From Nitrospirillum pindoramense (GTDB taxonomy: Bacteria > Pseudomonadota > Alphaproteobacteria > Azospirillales > Azospirillaceae): a DNA stretch of 64,000 nt. The stretch covers positions 248,001 to 312,000 of the forward strand of contig NZ_VITR01000002.1 in the NCBI RefSeq assembly GCF_007827955.1, in the 5' to 3' direction. Position 1 is the first letter of the stretch. Every line of letters begins with the position of its first letter. Below the pieces are notes generated by a model. It had not been told where the DNA came from, searched no databases, and worked only from the letters and a program-made list of their open reading frames with translations. Below are positions 49,805-60,057 of the stretch, one piece after another. The position numbers and the translations under genes are program-made.

Positions 49805-51076
49805 TCAGTGCCCAAGCCGGGCCCGGATGCGGTCGTACGATTCCAAGCCCGTCACCGGCCCCAGGGCGGTGACCACCGGCACACTGTCCAGCATCCGGCG
49901 GGCGCAGCGCTCCACCGCCGCCACGTCGACCGCGTCCACCCGGGCCAGCATCTCGGCCGTCGGGACGGGACGGCCGTGAACCAGCATCTGCTGCCCCACC
50001 TGCTCGCACCGGGCCATACTGCTTTCCAGGGCCATGACCAGGCTGGACTTCAGCTGGGCGCGGGCGCGGGCCACCTCTTCCTCGCGGATGTCCCCCACCA
50101 GGTCGGCGACCTCGCCGCACACCACCGGCACCAGTTCGGCCACCTGGTCCGGCCCCGTGCCGGCATAGATGCCGAACAGGCCGGTCTCGGCGAAATGGCT
50201 GGCGAAGCTGTAGATGCTGTAAACCAGGCCGCGCTTCTCCCGCACCTCTTGGAACAGGCGGGACGACATGCCGCCCCCCAACAGGGTGGACAGCACCTGG
50301 GTCGCGTAGTTGTCCTCGTGATGGACGCCCACCGCCTCGAACCCCAGCACGACATGGGTCTGTTCCAGGTCGCGCTCATCCCGGAAGTCGCCACCGCTGT
50401 AGCGCGCCGCCTCCTGCGTCCAGGCTTGGGGCTTGGGCAGGGCGCCGAACATGTCGGACGCCATCTCCACCATGCGGGCATGCTCGATGCGGCCCGAGGC
50501 CGCCACCACCATGGCGGGGCCGGAATAGTGCCCCTGGACATAGGCCACCAGATCGTCCCGGCTGAGCCTCTCCACGATGTCCGGCAGGCCCAGCACCGGG
50601 CGGCCCAGCGCCTGGCCGGGGAAGGCCGTGGCCTGGAAATGATCGAAGATGATGTCGTCGGGCGTGTCTTCCGCCTGGCCGATCTCCTGCAGAACGACCG
50701 TGCGCTCCTTGGTCAGCTCCTCGGCGTCCAGGCTGGCGTGCTGCACCATGTCCGCCACGATGTCCAACGCCAGGGCCGCATCCTCCTTCAGCACCTTGGC
50801 GTAATAGGCCGTGTGCTCCCGCGTGGTGTAGGCGTTAAGATGGCCGCCCACATCCTCGATCTGGCGGCTGATCTGATAGGCGTCGCGCTTGGGCGTGCCC
50901 TTGAACAGCATGTGTTCCACCAGATGGGCGACGCCGTTGACCTCGGGCGCCTCGTCCCGGGTGCCGACACCCACCCAGACGCCCAGCGACACCGTCTCCA
51001 CCCCGGCCATGCTGTCGGTGACGACGCGCAGGCCGTTGTCCAGCGTGGTGACCTGGATTCCGCTGCCGTCGCTCAT
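49805..51076 (-). CDS. M16 family zinc metallopeptidase
   Basis: The 423-residue product is related to the mitochondrial processing peptidase beta subunit. It has the inverted zinc motif HxxEH in AHLVEHMLFKGTPKRDA and a downstream zinc-ligand glutamate in the TKERTVVLQEIGQAEDTP region. The C-terminal half is the second, non-catalytic M16 lobe (GGGMSSRLFQEVREKRGLVY). The start overlaps the thrC stop by four bases, so the two are translationally coupled, an order shared by many alphaproteobacteria. Confidence 0.93.
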   Translation of the reverse strand: MSDGSGIQVTTLDNGLRVVTDSMAGVETVSLGVWVGVGTRDEAPEVNGVAHLVEHMLFKGTPKRDAYQISRQIEDVGGHLNAYTTREHTAYYAKVLKEDAALALDIVADMVQHASLDAEELTKERTVVLQEIGQAEDTPDDIIFDHFQATAFPGQALGRPVLGLPDIVERLSRDDLVAYVQGHYSGPAMVVAASGRIEHARMVEMASDMFGALPKPQAWTQEAARYSGGDFRDERDLEQTHVVLGFEAVGVHHEDNYATQVLSTLLGGGMSSRLFQEVREKRGLVYSIYSFASHFAETGLFGIYAGTGPDQVAELVPVVCGEVADLVGDIREEEVARARAQLKSSLVMALESSMARCEQVGQQMLVHGRPVPTAEMLARVDAVDVAAVERCARRMLDSVPVVTALGPVTGLESYDRIRARLGH

Positions 51077-52503
51077 TGGGCGCCTCCCGTCACACGCGAC
51101 TTGGCGCGCACGAAGGCCTTCACCGCCTCCACATCATTCGGCAGGACGGTCACCCGCTCCTCCCGCTCATAAAGGTCGGCCAGGTGGCGGGGCAGCGGCG
51201 GATGCACCCCGGTCGCGGCCTTGACCGCATCCGGGAACTTGGCCGGATGGGCGCAGGCCAGCGACACCAGCGGCACCTCGGCCGGCACGGTGCCGGCGGC
51301 GCGGGCCTGGGCGGCGGCATGCACACCCACCGCCGTGTGCGGGTCCAAGAGGTACCCCGTGGTCGCGAACACCCGGCGCATGGTTTCCGCCGTCTCATGC
51401 TCATCGGCGCGGAAGCCGTCGAACAGGCCGCGCGCCTCGGCCAGCTGCCCCTCTTCCACCGTGAAGCGGCCGCTGGCGGCGAAACCGTCCATCACGCCCG
51501 TCACGGCGGCGCCGTCCCGGCCCAGCAGGTCGAACAGCAGGCGTTCGAAGTTGCTGGACACCTGGATGTCCATGCTGGGGCTGATGGTGGGGACCACGCC
51601 GTTGGAGGCCATGGTGCCGGACTGGAAGAAGCGGGTCAGGATGTCGTTGCTGTTGGTGCCCACCACCAGGCGCTGGATGGGCAGGCCGATGGCCCGGGCG
51701 CCATAGGCGGCATAGACGTTGCCGAAGTTGCCGGTGGGAACGGAGAAGGCCACCGGCCGGTCCGGCGCCCCCAGGGCCACGCCCGCCGCCACGTAGTACA
51801 CCACCTGGGCCACGATGCGGGCCCAGTTGATGGAGTTGACGGCGGAGATGTTCAGCTCATCCCGGTAGGCTTGGTCATTGAACAGGGCCTTCACGATGGC
51901 CTGGCAGTCGTCGAAGGTCCCCTCCAGCGCCACGTTGTGCACGTTGGGCGACAGCACGGTGGTCATCTGCCGGCGCTGCACCTCGGACGTGCGGCCCTTG
52001 GGGTGCAGGATGACGATGTCCACCAGCTCCCGGTCGCGGCAGGCCTCGATGGCGGCCGACCCGGTGTCACCGGAGGTGGCGCCGACCACGGTGATGCGGC
52101 GGCCACGCTTGGCCAGCACATGGTCGAACAGGCGGCCCAGCAACTGCAGCGCCACGTCCTTGAAGGCCAGGGTGGGGCCGTGGAACAGCTCCAGCACCCA
52201 CGCCTCCTGCCCCAACTGGGTCAGGGGGGTGATCGCGGTGTGGGCGAAGCTGCCATAGGCGTCATGCACCAGGGCGCTCAGCTCATCCCGCGAAATGGCG
52301 CCCTCCATGAAGGGCGCCATGACGCGCGTGGCCAATTCGCCATAGCTGAGGCCACGCAGGGCGCGCAGATCGGCCGCATCGAAGGTCGGCCAAGCGGCCG
52401 GCACGTACAAGCCGCCATCGCGGGCCAACCCCGCCAGGAGCGCGTCCTCAAAGCCCAGAACCGGCGCCCGGCCCCGCGTGCTGATATAATCCACCCTAGG
52501 CAT
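51073..52503 (-). CDS. thrC: Threonine synthase
   Basis: PLP enzyme that converts O-phosphohomoserine to threonine, the step after ThrB. The 476-residue product has the N-terminal MPRVDYISTRGRAPVLGFEDALLAGLARDGGLYVP-type start (short fragments visible as YISTRG and GLARDGGLYVP). It also has the PLP lysine in LAFKDVALQLLG, the phosphate loop ATSGDTGSAAIEA and the SVPTGNFGNVYAAY segment. It is the first gene of thrC-M16-GNAT. Confidence 0.96.
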   Translation of the reverse strand: MPRVDYISTRGRAPVLGFEDALLAGLARDGGLYVPAAWPTFDAADLRALRGLSYGELATRVMAPFMEGAISRDELSALVHDAYGSFAHTAITPLTQLGQEAWVLELFHGPTLAFKDVALQLLGRLFDHVLAKRGRRITVVGATSGDTGSAAIEACRDRELVDIVILHPKGRTSEVQRRQMTTVLSPNVHNVALEGTFDDCQAIVKALFNDQAYRDELNISAVNSINWARIVAQVVYYVAAGVALGAPDRPVAFSVPTGNFGNVYAAYGARAIGLPIQRLVVGTNSNDILTRFFQSGTMASNGVVPTISPSMDIQVSSNFERLLFDLLGRDGAAVTGVMDGFAASGRFTVEEGQLAEARGLFDGFRADEHETAETMRRVFATTGYLLDPHTAVGVHAAAQARAAGTVPAEVPLVSLACAHPAKFPDAVKAATGVHPPLPRHLADLYEREERVTVLPNDVEAVKAFVRAKSRVTGGAQ

Positions 52504-52845
52504 CCCTTGGCTTAACTTGAACCCCTACAGTAGCCAGTGCCGCCAATGTCCCGCAAGCCCGCCAAACCCCCAGGATCCGCATGGGGGATTCGCATGGATG
52601 GGCGACGGATGCGGGGACGACACCCGCCGCCGCCCGGCCATTGGCCGCCCCCTGCCCCCCCCTGGGGATGGGGTGCGTCCAATTTTCCCGGAAATGACAC
52701 TTGGAAACCGGCGCCGGTTGCGGTGCAATAGGGTTGGCGGTTGATCCGCCATTCACTCGCACCACTCCCGACGGGTTCGAACCGGATCGAAGCAGCGACT
52801 CCGGGCTGGACCGGGGTCTTTTTGGATGGGGCATCCCGGGGCACC
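52504..52845. other. 342-bp divergent intergenic region
   Basis: It lies between thrC (minus strand) and the membrane coiled-coil pair (plus strand). A tRNA-like segment GGGTTCGAACCGG is present at 52776-52788 but has no cloverleaf around it. No gene was found. Confidence 0.35.
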
Positions 52846-53424
52846 ATGGGGCTTCTGCACGCGATCTTGCTGGCCGGCACCCTGGCGGTGGTGGTGGGCC
52901 TGATCATCATGGTCATCGGCAAGCTGGGCGAGGCCGGGGTGGAGCGCCACCCCGAAATGCGTCGCGCCGCCAGCCGCCTGCCGCTTGGCGCGCAGATGGA
53001 AAACCGGCTGGAGGGGCGGGAGGCCGACGTGCGGGCCGAACTGGCCGCCCTGCAAAACGCCCTGGGCGAAGCGCGCCGCCGCCGCTACGCCCTGGATAAG
53101 GAGCTGGAGGACGCGCGGCGCAGCGCCCAGGCCCCCGTGCGCGTGGTCGGGCGGGAGGATGCCGGCCTGAACCGTTTCGTCGCCTGGATGGTGAACCGCC
53201 TGGTGCAGCAGGCCCAGACCGATGCCCGAACCGTCATCGCGCTGGACCCGGAATGGGCCGGCCCGCAGGTGATCGAAGTGTGGTCGGAGAACCTGTCCGA
53301 TGCCCGACGCGACCTGCTGCGCTATTTTCCCGCCCCCTTGGGCTATGTGCTGCTGAGCATACAGCTGGCCAACAGCGGCAAGGCGGGCAACGACACGGTC
53401 AATGAGAAGGAGAGCACGGCATGA
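52846..53424 (+). CDS. Membrane-anchored coiled-coil protein, first of a pair
   Basis: I do not recognise a family. The 192-residue product has one N-terminal membrane helix (about residues 4-26, ILLAGTLAVVVGLIIMVIG), a charged helical region likely to form a coiled coil (about 45-95, ENRLEGREADVRAELAALQ and RRRRYALDKELEDARR), and a C-terminal domain (about 105-185, ARTVIALDPEWAGPQVIEVW). The stop overlaps the next gene by four bases (ATGA). Both genes probably act together at the inner membrane. Confidence 0.6.
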   Translation: MGLLHAILLAGTLAVVVGLIIMVIGKLGEAGVERHPEMRRAASRLPLGAQMENRLEGREADVRAELAALQNALGEARRRRYALDKELEDARRSAQAPVRVVGREDAGLNRFVAWMVNRLVQQAQTDARTVIALDPEWAGPQVIEVWSENLSDARRDLLRYFPAPLGYVLLSIQLANSGKAGNDTVNEKESTA

Positions 53425-53999
53425 TGGCCTTCCTGCTGACCCTGCTGGCCGTGACGGTGGCCGCCGGCGTGACGGGGGAGCGCGCCTGGAACCGCGTGGC
53501 GGAGGCAAAGGCCCACCGCCGCCAGATCCTGACCCGCGCCCGGGAGCAGAGCCAGCGCATCCGCCGCCTGGCCCGCGCCACCTATGCCATGAAGCAGCAG
53601 CGCCGCCATGTCCGGCTGACCCTGGAGACATTGGAGGATGAGTGCGCGCGGCTGGAGCAGGACATCAAGCGCGCGTCCCGCCCGGAAAACCGCATCTTCG
53701 TGTTGGAGGAACGGCGCAATGCCGCCGACGCCGCCTGGCTGGCCACGGTGGAGGTGGGCGGCACCGTCGCCGACAGCGCTGTGGCCGCCGCCGTGCCGTG
53801 GCAACGCCGACAGTTCCTGCTGTGGGCCGCGGACGACGAGGCCGCCCGCGCCCGCCTGGAACGGCGGTTCCCCCACGGCAGCGGCTTCCGCATCACCCAG
53901 TTGATGCTGCGTCCCAACCACGCCGCCGCCCCACCGGCCGCCACGACCGCCAAGCTGGAAACCCGCGCGGCCAAAGCGGCGCGGCTGGCGGCCACCTGA
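53421..53999 (+). CDS. Membrane-anchored coiled-coil protein, second of a pair
   Basis: I do not recognise a family. The 192-residue product has an N-terminal membrane helix (MMAFLLTLLAVTVAAGVTG), a highly charged helical region (about residues 28-105, RAREQSQRIRRLARATYAMK, LETLEDECARLEQDIKRAS) that should form a coiled coil, and a C-terminal Ala-rich tail. It is translationally coupled to the preceding gene and similar to it in architecture and exact length. It is convergent with the surf1 gene. Confidence 0.6.
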   Translation: MMAFLLTLLAVTVAAGVTGERAWNRVAEAKAHRRQILTRAREQSQRIRRLARATYAMKQQRRHVRLTLETLEDECARLEQDIKRASRPENRIFVLEERRNAADAAWLATVEVGGTVADSAVAAAVPWQRRQFLLWAADDEAARARLERRFPHGSGFRITQLMLRPNHAAAPPAATTAKLETRAAKAARLAAT

Positions 54000-54056
54000 G
54001 TTTCCCCCTCAGGCGCCCCGCCGCGGCCCAGTGGGCACTTGGCCTGTCTTAGCCTT

Positions 54057-54827
54057 TTAATCCGTCTCCACCCGGCTGAAGCGCAGGTAGGCGATGACGG
54101 CCAGGGCGATGGCCAGGCAGTACCAGGTGATGGCGTACTGCAGATGATCGTTGGGAATGGTGACGCGGGTCTGGCCGCCGATGGGAAAGCCGCCGGGGTT
54201 GGGCGTGGCGTCTGCCTCCACCACCACGGGCTCCGGCACCTCCGTCCCCGCCTTGGCCGCCATGGCCGGCAGGTCGTACCACAGCCAGAAATTGTCGTTC
54301 ACCAGGTTGTCCGGCTGCATCCAGCCGCGCGGCGGCGGCACGCGCGCCACCCCCTGCACCGTCACCTCCCCCTCAAGCTGGCCGTCCGGCCGGCGGGCCG
54401 GATCCTTGCCCTGGGTGGGAACCCAGCCGCGATCGACCAGCACCACGCCGCCGCCATCGGCCCGCACGAAGGGTGTCACCACGTCATAGCCGGGCGCACC
54501 CTTCAGGGACCGGGCGCCCAGGTACAATTCATGATCGTTCAGGAAATGCCCGCTAAGCCGCACCCGGCGGTAATCCCAGATTTTGGGGTCGTCGATCTTG
54601 GCGGGCAATTCGACGGGGGCGGCGGCCATCTGTTGCTGGATGTGGTCCAGGATACCCTGCTTCCAGAACAGGCGCTGAACCTGCCAGGTGCCGAGGCCGG
54701 CCATGAAGACGATGGCCCCGCCAGCCACCAGTCCGCCCCAGAAAGTGGGCCGGAAGCGCCGGCGTCCCCTGGTTCCGGGGGCCTTGGCTGCGGAGGCCGG
54801 GACGGCGGTAATGGGGGGGGAAGTCAT
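54057..54827 (-). CDS. SURF1 family cytochrome oxidase assembly protein
   Basis: SURF1 (Shy1) proteins help insert heme a into subunit I of aa3 oxidase. The 256-residue product has two membrane helices, one near residues 30-50 (GGLVAGGAIVFMAGLGTWQVQR, with the family motif GTWQVQRL) and one near the C-terminus (ITWYCLAIALAVIAYLRF). The periplasmic loop between them carries the conserved VDRGWVP. The start overlaps the DUF983 gene by four bases. It closes the cta cluster. Confidence 0.92.
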   Translation of the reverse strand: MTSPPITAVPASAAKAPGTRGRRRFRPTFWGGLVAGGAIVFMAGLGTWQVQRLFWKQGILDHIQQQMAAAPVELPAKIDDPKIWDYRRVRLSGHFLNDHELYLGARSLKGAPGYDVVTPFVRADGGGVVLVDRGWVPTQGKDPARRPDGQLEGEVTVQGVARVPPPRGWMQPDNLVNDNFWLWYDLPAMAAKAGTEVPEPVVVEADATPNPGGFPIGGQTRVTIPNDHLQYAITWYCLAIALAVIAYLRFSRVETD

Positions 54828-55225
54828 GCGCCGGGAGTCCTATCGCTGTCACTGTCGTCCGGCCCCTCGAACTCGGCCCGGCGGTAACGGTATTGCAGGG
54901 CGAACACCACGCCCTTGGCCGGGCGCAGCAGGCCCAGAGTGCCGCCCAGGATGACCACGCCCCAGACCAGGCCCGTCAACCACAGGGGCCAGTCCACGCG
55001 CATGGACACCATCAGCGCGATGGGCACGATGATGAAGCCCAGGATGAAGATGAGGAAAACGGCCGGCCCGTCGCCACTGTCGCCCCGCGCCAATTCGAGG
55101 CCGCACACGGAACACCGCTGTGCCACCGTGAGGTAACCCGTGAACAGATCACCCCGACCGCAGCGGGGGCACTTGCAGCGCAAGCCCGCCAGGATCGGGG
55201 CGACGGTGGAGGCGTCAGAGTCCAA
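54824..55225 (-). CDS. DUF983 membrane protein with N-terminal zinc ribbon
   Basis: The 133-residue product starts with four cysteines in two CxxC pairs (CKCPRCGRGDLF and QRCSVCGLEL), a zinc-ribbon pattern. Two membrane helices follow (FLIFILGFIIVPIALMV and LTGLVWGVVILGGTLGLL). DUF983 genes often sit in cytochrome oxidase loci between ctaE and surf1, as here, which suggests an assembly role, not proven. Confidence 0.88.
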   Translation of the reverse strand: MDSDASTVAPILAGLRCKCPRCGRGDLFTGYLTVAQRCSVCGLELARGDSGDGPAVFLIFILGFIIVPIALMVSMRVDWPLWLTGLVWGVVILGGTLGLLRPAKGVVFALQYRYRRAEFEGPDDSDSDRTPGA

Positions 55226-55267
55226 GACACGTTTCCGTCAGAAGGGCGGAAGGGCCGGGTCCCGTGG

Positions 55268-56137
55268 TCAATGGGGGATCACACCGCGGGGGGTGGATCC
55301 CCACCAGTAGATGCTGATGAACAGGAACAGCCAGACCACGTCGACGAAATGCCAGTACCAGGCCGCGGCCTCGAAGCCAAAGTGGCTCTTGGGCGTGAAA
55401 TGGCCGGCGCGGGTGCGGAAGAAACAGACGATCAGGAAGATGGTTCCGACGATGACGTGGAAGCCGTGGAAGCCGGTCGCCATGAAGAAGGCCGAGGTGT
55501 AGGCGTTCTGGGCGAAGCCGAATTCAGCGTGGATGTATTCGTAGGCCTGGAAGCAGGTGAACAACAGGCCCAGCAGGACGGTGAAGCCCAGGGCCTTGGC
55601 CGCTTCCTTGTTGCGACCCTCGACCAGCGCGTGGTGGGCCCAGGTGACCGTGGTGCCGGACAGCAGCAGGATGACAGTCATCAGGATGGGCATATCGAAG
55701 GGATTGACGGGCTCGATCCCCTTGGGCGGCCACATGCCGCCGTTGGCGGCCACACGCCCCACCTGCTGCGCCTCGTTGAAATAGATGCTGGTGTCGAAGA
55801 AGGCCCAGAAGAAGGCGACGAAGAACATCACTTCGGAGGCGATGAACAGCGTCATACCGTAGCGCAGGCCGATCTTCACGACGGGGGAGTGCAGTTTACG
55901 CACCACCGATTCGCCGATGACGTCACGCCACCAGGCGAACATCACACCGAGGACACCCAGGCCGCCGGCGATGGCCAGATACCAACCATGGCCATGCATG
56001 CCCAGGACGGTGCCGCTGGTCAGCAGGCCAGCCGCGATGGAGGCGACCAAGGGCCATGGGCTGGGGTCCACCAGGTGATAGGGCTGCTTGATGCCCTCAG
56101 AGTTGCCGGGAGCGGTGTGAGCCTGGACGTCAGCCAT
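55268..56137 (-). CDS. ctaE: Cytochrome c oxidase subunit III
   Basis: A 289-residue, seven-helix membrane protein of the aa3 oxidase. It holds structural lipids and supports proton uptake. Recognisable segments are HLVDPSPWPLVASIAAG, SEVMFFVAFFWAFFDTSIY (carrying the conserved Glu), GFHGFHVIVGTIFLIVCFFR and the end YWHFVDVVWLFLFISIYWWGS. It lies between ctaG and the DUF983 gene. Confidence 0.97.
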   Translation of the reverse strand: MADVQAHTAPGNSEGIKQPYHLVDPSPWPLVASIAAGLLTSGTVLGMHGHGWYLAIAGGLGVLGVMFAWWRDVIGESVVRKLHSPVVKIGLRYGMTLFIASEVMFFVAFFWAFFDTSIYFNEAQQVGRVAANGGMWPPKGIEPVNPFDMPILMTVILLLSGTTVTWAHHALVEGRNKEAAKALGFTVLLGLLFTCFQAYEYIHAEFGFAQNAYTSAFFMATGFHGFHVIVGTIFLIVCFFRTRAGHFTPKSHFGFEAAAWYWHFVDVVWLFLFISIYWWGSTPRGVIPH

Positions 56138-56320
56138 GTTCTTGTTTCCCTCGGATCAAAACAACGCGGTGGTCGTCAGATTGCGGCGGTCATTGCCGCC
56201 CCGGTCCTTATTGGTGCCCTCCCTGATCCCCTGTTCGGGGATTGGACACTCCCTTGGTAAACTTTCCTACGCCCCCCGTCCAGAGGTTGTACGGTGGCGA
56301 AGCCATTGCCCGGGGACGCT

Positions 56321-56959
56321 TTAGCCCCCCGGACGAACAGCGGCCGCCCCGGCCGGGGCCTGGTCCTGCACGGCCGCCGCCGTCTGGTCGGCCGCCAGGA
56401 AGAAGGTGTAGGACAAGGTGATGGTGGCCACGTCCTTCATATGGGGGTCGTCGGCCAACGACGGATCGACGAAGAAGGTCACGGGCATATCCAGTTCCTG
56501 CCCCGGCTCCAGCCGCTGGCGGGTAAAGCAGAAGCACTGGATCTTGTTGAAGAAGATGCCGGCCTTGTCGGGGGTGACGTTGAAGGTCGCGGTGCCGACC
56601 AGCGCCTTGTCCGACAGGTTCTTGGCGTGGTAGCGGATCTCCCTCACCTCGCCCAACTTGACCTGCACGGCGTTCTGCACAGGCTTGAATTGCCAAGGCA
56701 GCTCGCGGTTCACTTCGGCATCGAAACGAACGGTGACGGTGCGGTCGACCACCCGGTCCGCCCCCTTTTCCGCCACCTGCGTGGTGCCGCCGAAGCCCGT
56801 GGCCTTGCAAAACACCTGATAGAGCGGAACGGCGGCGAAACTCAGGCCCACCATGCCGGCGACCAGCGTGAACGCCCCCGCCAGCATGCGGCGGTTGCGC
56901 CGGGCCAAGTCGGACGCCGGCGGCTTCATGGGGGACTCGGGGCGTGGGGTCTCACTCAA
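56321..56959 (-). CDS. ctaG: Cytochrome c oxidase assembly protein CtaG (Cox11)
   Basis: CtaG delivers copper to the CuB site of subunit I. The 212-residue product has one N-terminal membrane helix (AGAFTLVAGMVGLSFAAVPLY, followed by the conserved QVFCKATGFGGTTQ) and a periplasmic domain with the copper-binding CFCFTRQRLEPGQELDMPV. It lies between coxF and ctaE; 183 bases separate it from ctaE. Confidence 0.96.
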   Translation of the reverse strand: MSETPRPESPMKPPASDLARRNRRMLAGAFTLVAGMVGLSFAAVPLYQVFCKATGFGGTTQVAEKGADRVVDRTVTVRFDAEVNRELPWQFKPVQNAVQVKLGEVREIRYHAKNLSDKALVGTATFNVTPDKAGIFFNKIQCFCFTRQRLEPGQELDMPVTFFVDPSLADDPHMKDVATITLSYTFFLAADQTAAAVQDQAPAGAAAVRPGG

Positions 56960-57093
56960 CCTGTCACCTCCCTGGCTTTGACAGCGGCCATCCGGGCGAT
57001 TGCCCCTGGTGGATGGCCCTGGCCTTGACGCCGGTGGCGGGTTTCACCCGCCCACTTTTGTTCTGAACACTCTTGAGCCGCCGGAAGGGCGGT

Positions 57094-57279
57094 TTACTGG
57101 CCTTGCGCGTGCAGCCCCATTCGCACGATGGCCACGACATAGATCAATGCCACGAACCCCAACAGCGAGAAGAATAGCGCCAGGTTCTTGCCACGCTGGC
57201 GGCGCGCCCGCTCCGCCGCGTCGACCACAGGCTCTGCGGCGGAAGGGGGGGCGTTGGAGGAGGTCGTGGTGTCGGCCAT
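57094..57279 (-). CDS. Small single-helix CoxF-like protein
   Basis: A 61-residue protein with a Ser/Ala-rich N-terminus, a basic segment (ARRQRGKNLALFFSLLGFVA) and one membrane helix ending LIYVVAIVRMGL. Small proteins of this kind between ctaB and ctaG are called CoxF or cytochrome oxidase assembly protein in related species. The ATG at 57279 gives the typical N-terminus. Confidence 0.75.
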   Translation of the reverse strand: MADTTTSSNAPPSAAEPVVDAAERARRQRGKNLALFFSLLGFVALIYVVAIVRMGLHAQGQ

Positions 57280-57322
57280 ACGGTCAGGGTTCCTATGCGG
57301 AGGGGCCCTCTCGACGGAGAGG

Positions 57323-58234
57323 TCAGGCCACCAGCTTCTCACCGATCAGGATGGCGAGCAGCAGGAAAAGGTAGAGGATGGAATAGGCGAACATCTGCTT
57401 GGCGGCACGGTGGGTCTTGTCCAGCATGACCCGCACGGCGCACAGGATGAACAGCAGGCTCAGCACCGTGGCGCCCACCAGATAGGCGACACCGCCGACC
57501 CCGAACCAGTGCGGGGCGATGGCGATGGGCAGCAGCAGCAGGGTGTAGGCCAGCATCTGGCGCTTGGTCGCCGCCTCGCCCGCCACGACGGGCAGCATGG
57601 GCACGCCGGCGCGGCTGTAGTCGCCGCTGCGGAACAGGGCCAGCGCCCAGAAGTGCGGCGGCGTCCAGAAGAAGATCAGGCAGAACAGCAGGATGGGGCC
57701 GATGCCGACATCGCCCGTCACCGCCGCCCAGCCGATCATGGGCGGGAAGGCCCCGGCCGCCCCACCGATGACGATGTTCTGCGGCGTGCGGCGCTTCAGC
57801 CACATGGTGTAGACGAAGACATAGAAGGCGTTGGCCACGCCCAGGATGGCGGCCGCCACCCAGTTGACGGCCAAGCCCATCAGCAGGACGGACGCGACCG
57901 ACAGCACGACACCGAAGGCCAGCGCCTCATCCGGGTTCACCTTGCCCTGGGGAATGGGGCGGCCGCGCGTGCGTTCCATGACCGCGTCGATGTCGCGGTC
58001 GTACCACATGTTGATGGCGCCCGCGGCGCCGGCACCCACGGCGATGCACAGCAGGGCCACCACCGCCAGCACGGGATGCAGGGTCCCCGGCGCCACCACC
58101 AGGCCGGCCAGGCCGCTGAACACCACCAGCGACATGACCCGGGGCTTCAGCAGGGCGATGTAGTCGGCAACGGTACCCGGCAGGCCGGCGGCCTGGGTGG
58201 GAACGGTCTGGCCTTCAAAGGCGGTATCGGTCAT
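57323..58234 (-). CDS. ctaB: Protoheme IX farnesyltransferase (heme O synthase)
   Basis: CtaB attaches a farnesyl group to heme b, the first step to heme a. The 303-residue membrane protein has the UbiA-family motif NMWYDRDIDAVMERTRGRPIP and a second Asp-rich segment (FWTPPHFWALALFRSGDYSR). It lies between ctaD and the coxF-like gene. A hairpin with a T run lies just upstream (58325-58353), so its expression may be lower than that of ctaCD. Confidence 0.96.
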   Translation of the reverse strand: MTDTAFEGQTVPTQAAGLPGTVADYIALLKPRVMSLVVFSGLAGLVVAPGTLHPVLAVVALLCIAVGAGAAGAINMWYDRDIDAVMERTRGRPIPQGKVNPDEALAFGVVLSVASVLLMGLAVNWVAAAILGVANAFYVFVYTMWLKRRTPQNIVIGGAAGAFPPMIGWAAVTGDVGIGPILLFCLIFFWTPPHFWALALFRSGDYSRAGVPMLPVVAGEAATKRQMLAYTLLLLPIAIAPHWFGVGGVAYLVGATVLSLLFILCAVRVMLDKTHRAAKQMFAYSILYLFLLLAILIGEKLVA

Positions 58235-58320
58235 CTGTCTCGCATCTCATCTGACGCCTGTCCCCCTGGATGATAGGGGACCATTCCCATGCGGGGGAAG
58301 GGCAGCGCCTTTAATCAGGC

Positions 58321-58353
58321 AAAACCGCGCGGGAAGCCACCCCTCCCGCGCGG
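58321..58353 (-). terminator. Terminator or attenuator between ctaD and ctaB
   Basis: On the minus strand a perfect 10-bp stem CCGCGCGGGA/TCCCGCGCGG is followed by TTTT. It lies 35 bases after ctaD and 86 bases before ctaB, so it could limit read-through from the structural genes into the assembly genes. Confidence 0.65.
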
Positions 58354-58388
58354 TCGTCGCCTATGCAGCCGGTGCCACCCTCAGCACC

Positions 58389-60035
<1,647 letters not shown>

Positions 60036-60057
60036 TTAAATGTCAGACGGGGCCGAC

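Noticed and set aside
52741-52800. tRNA-like segment GGGTTCGAACCGG
   Set aside because: It resembles a T arm, but there is no acceptor stem, D arm or anticodon arm at the proper distances on either strand.
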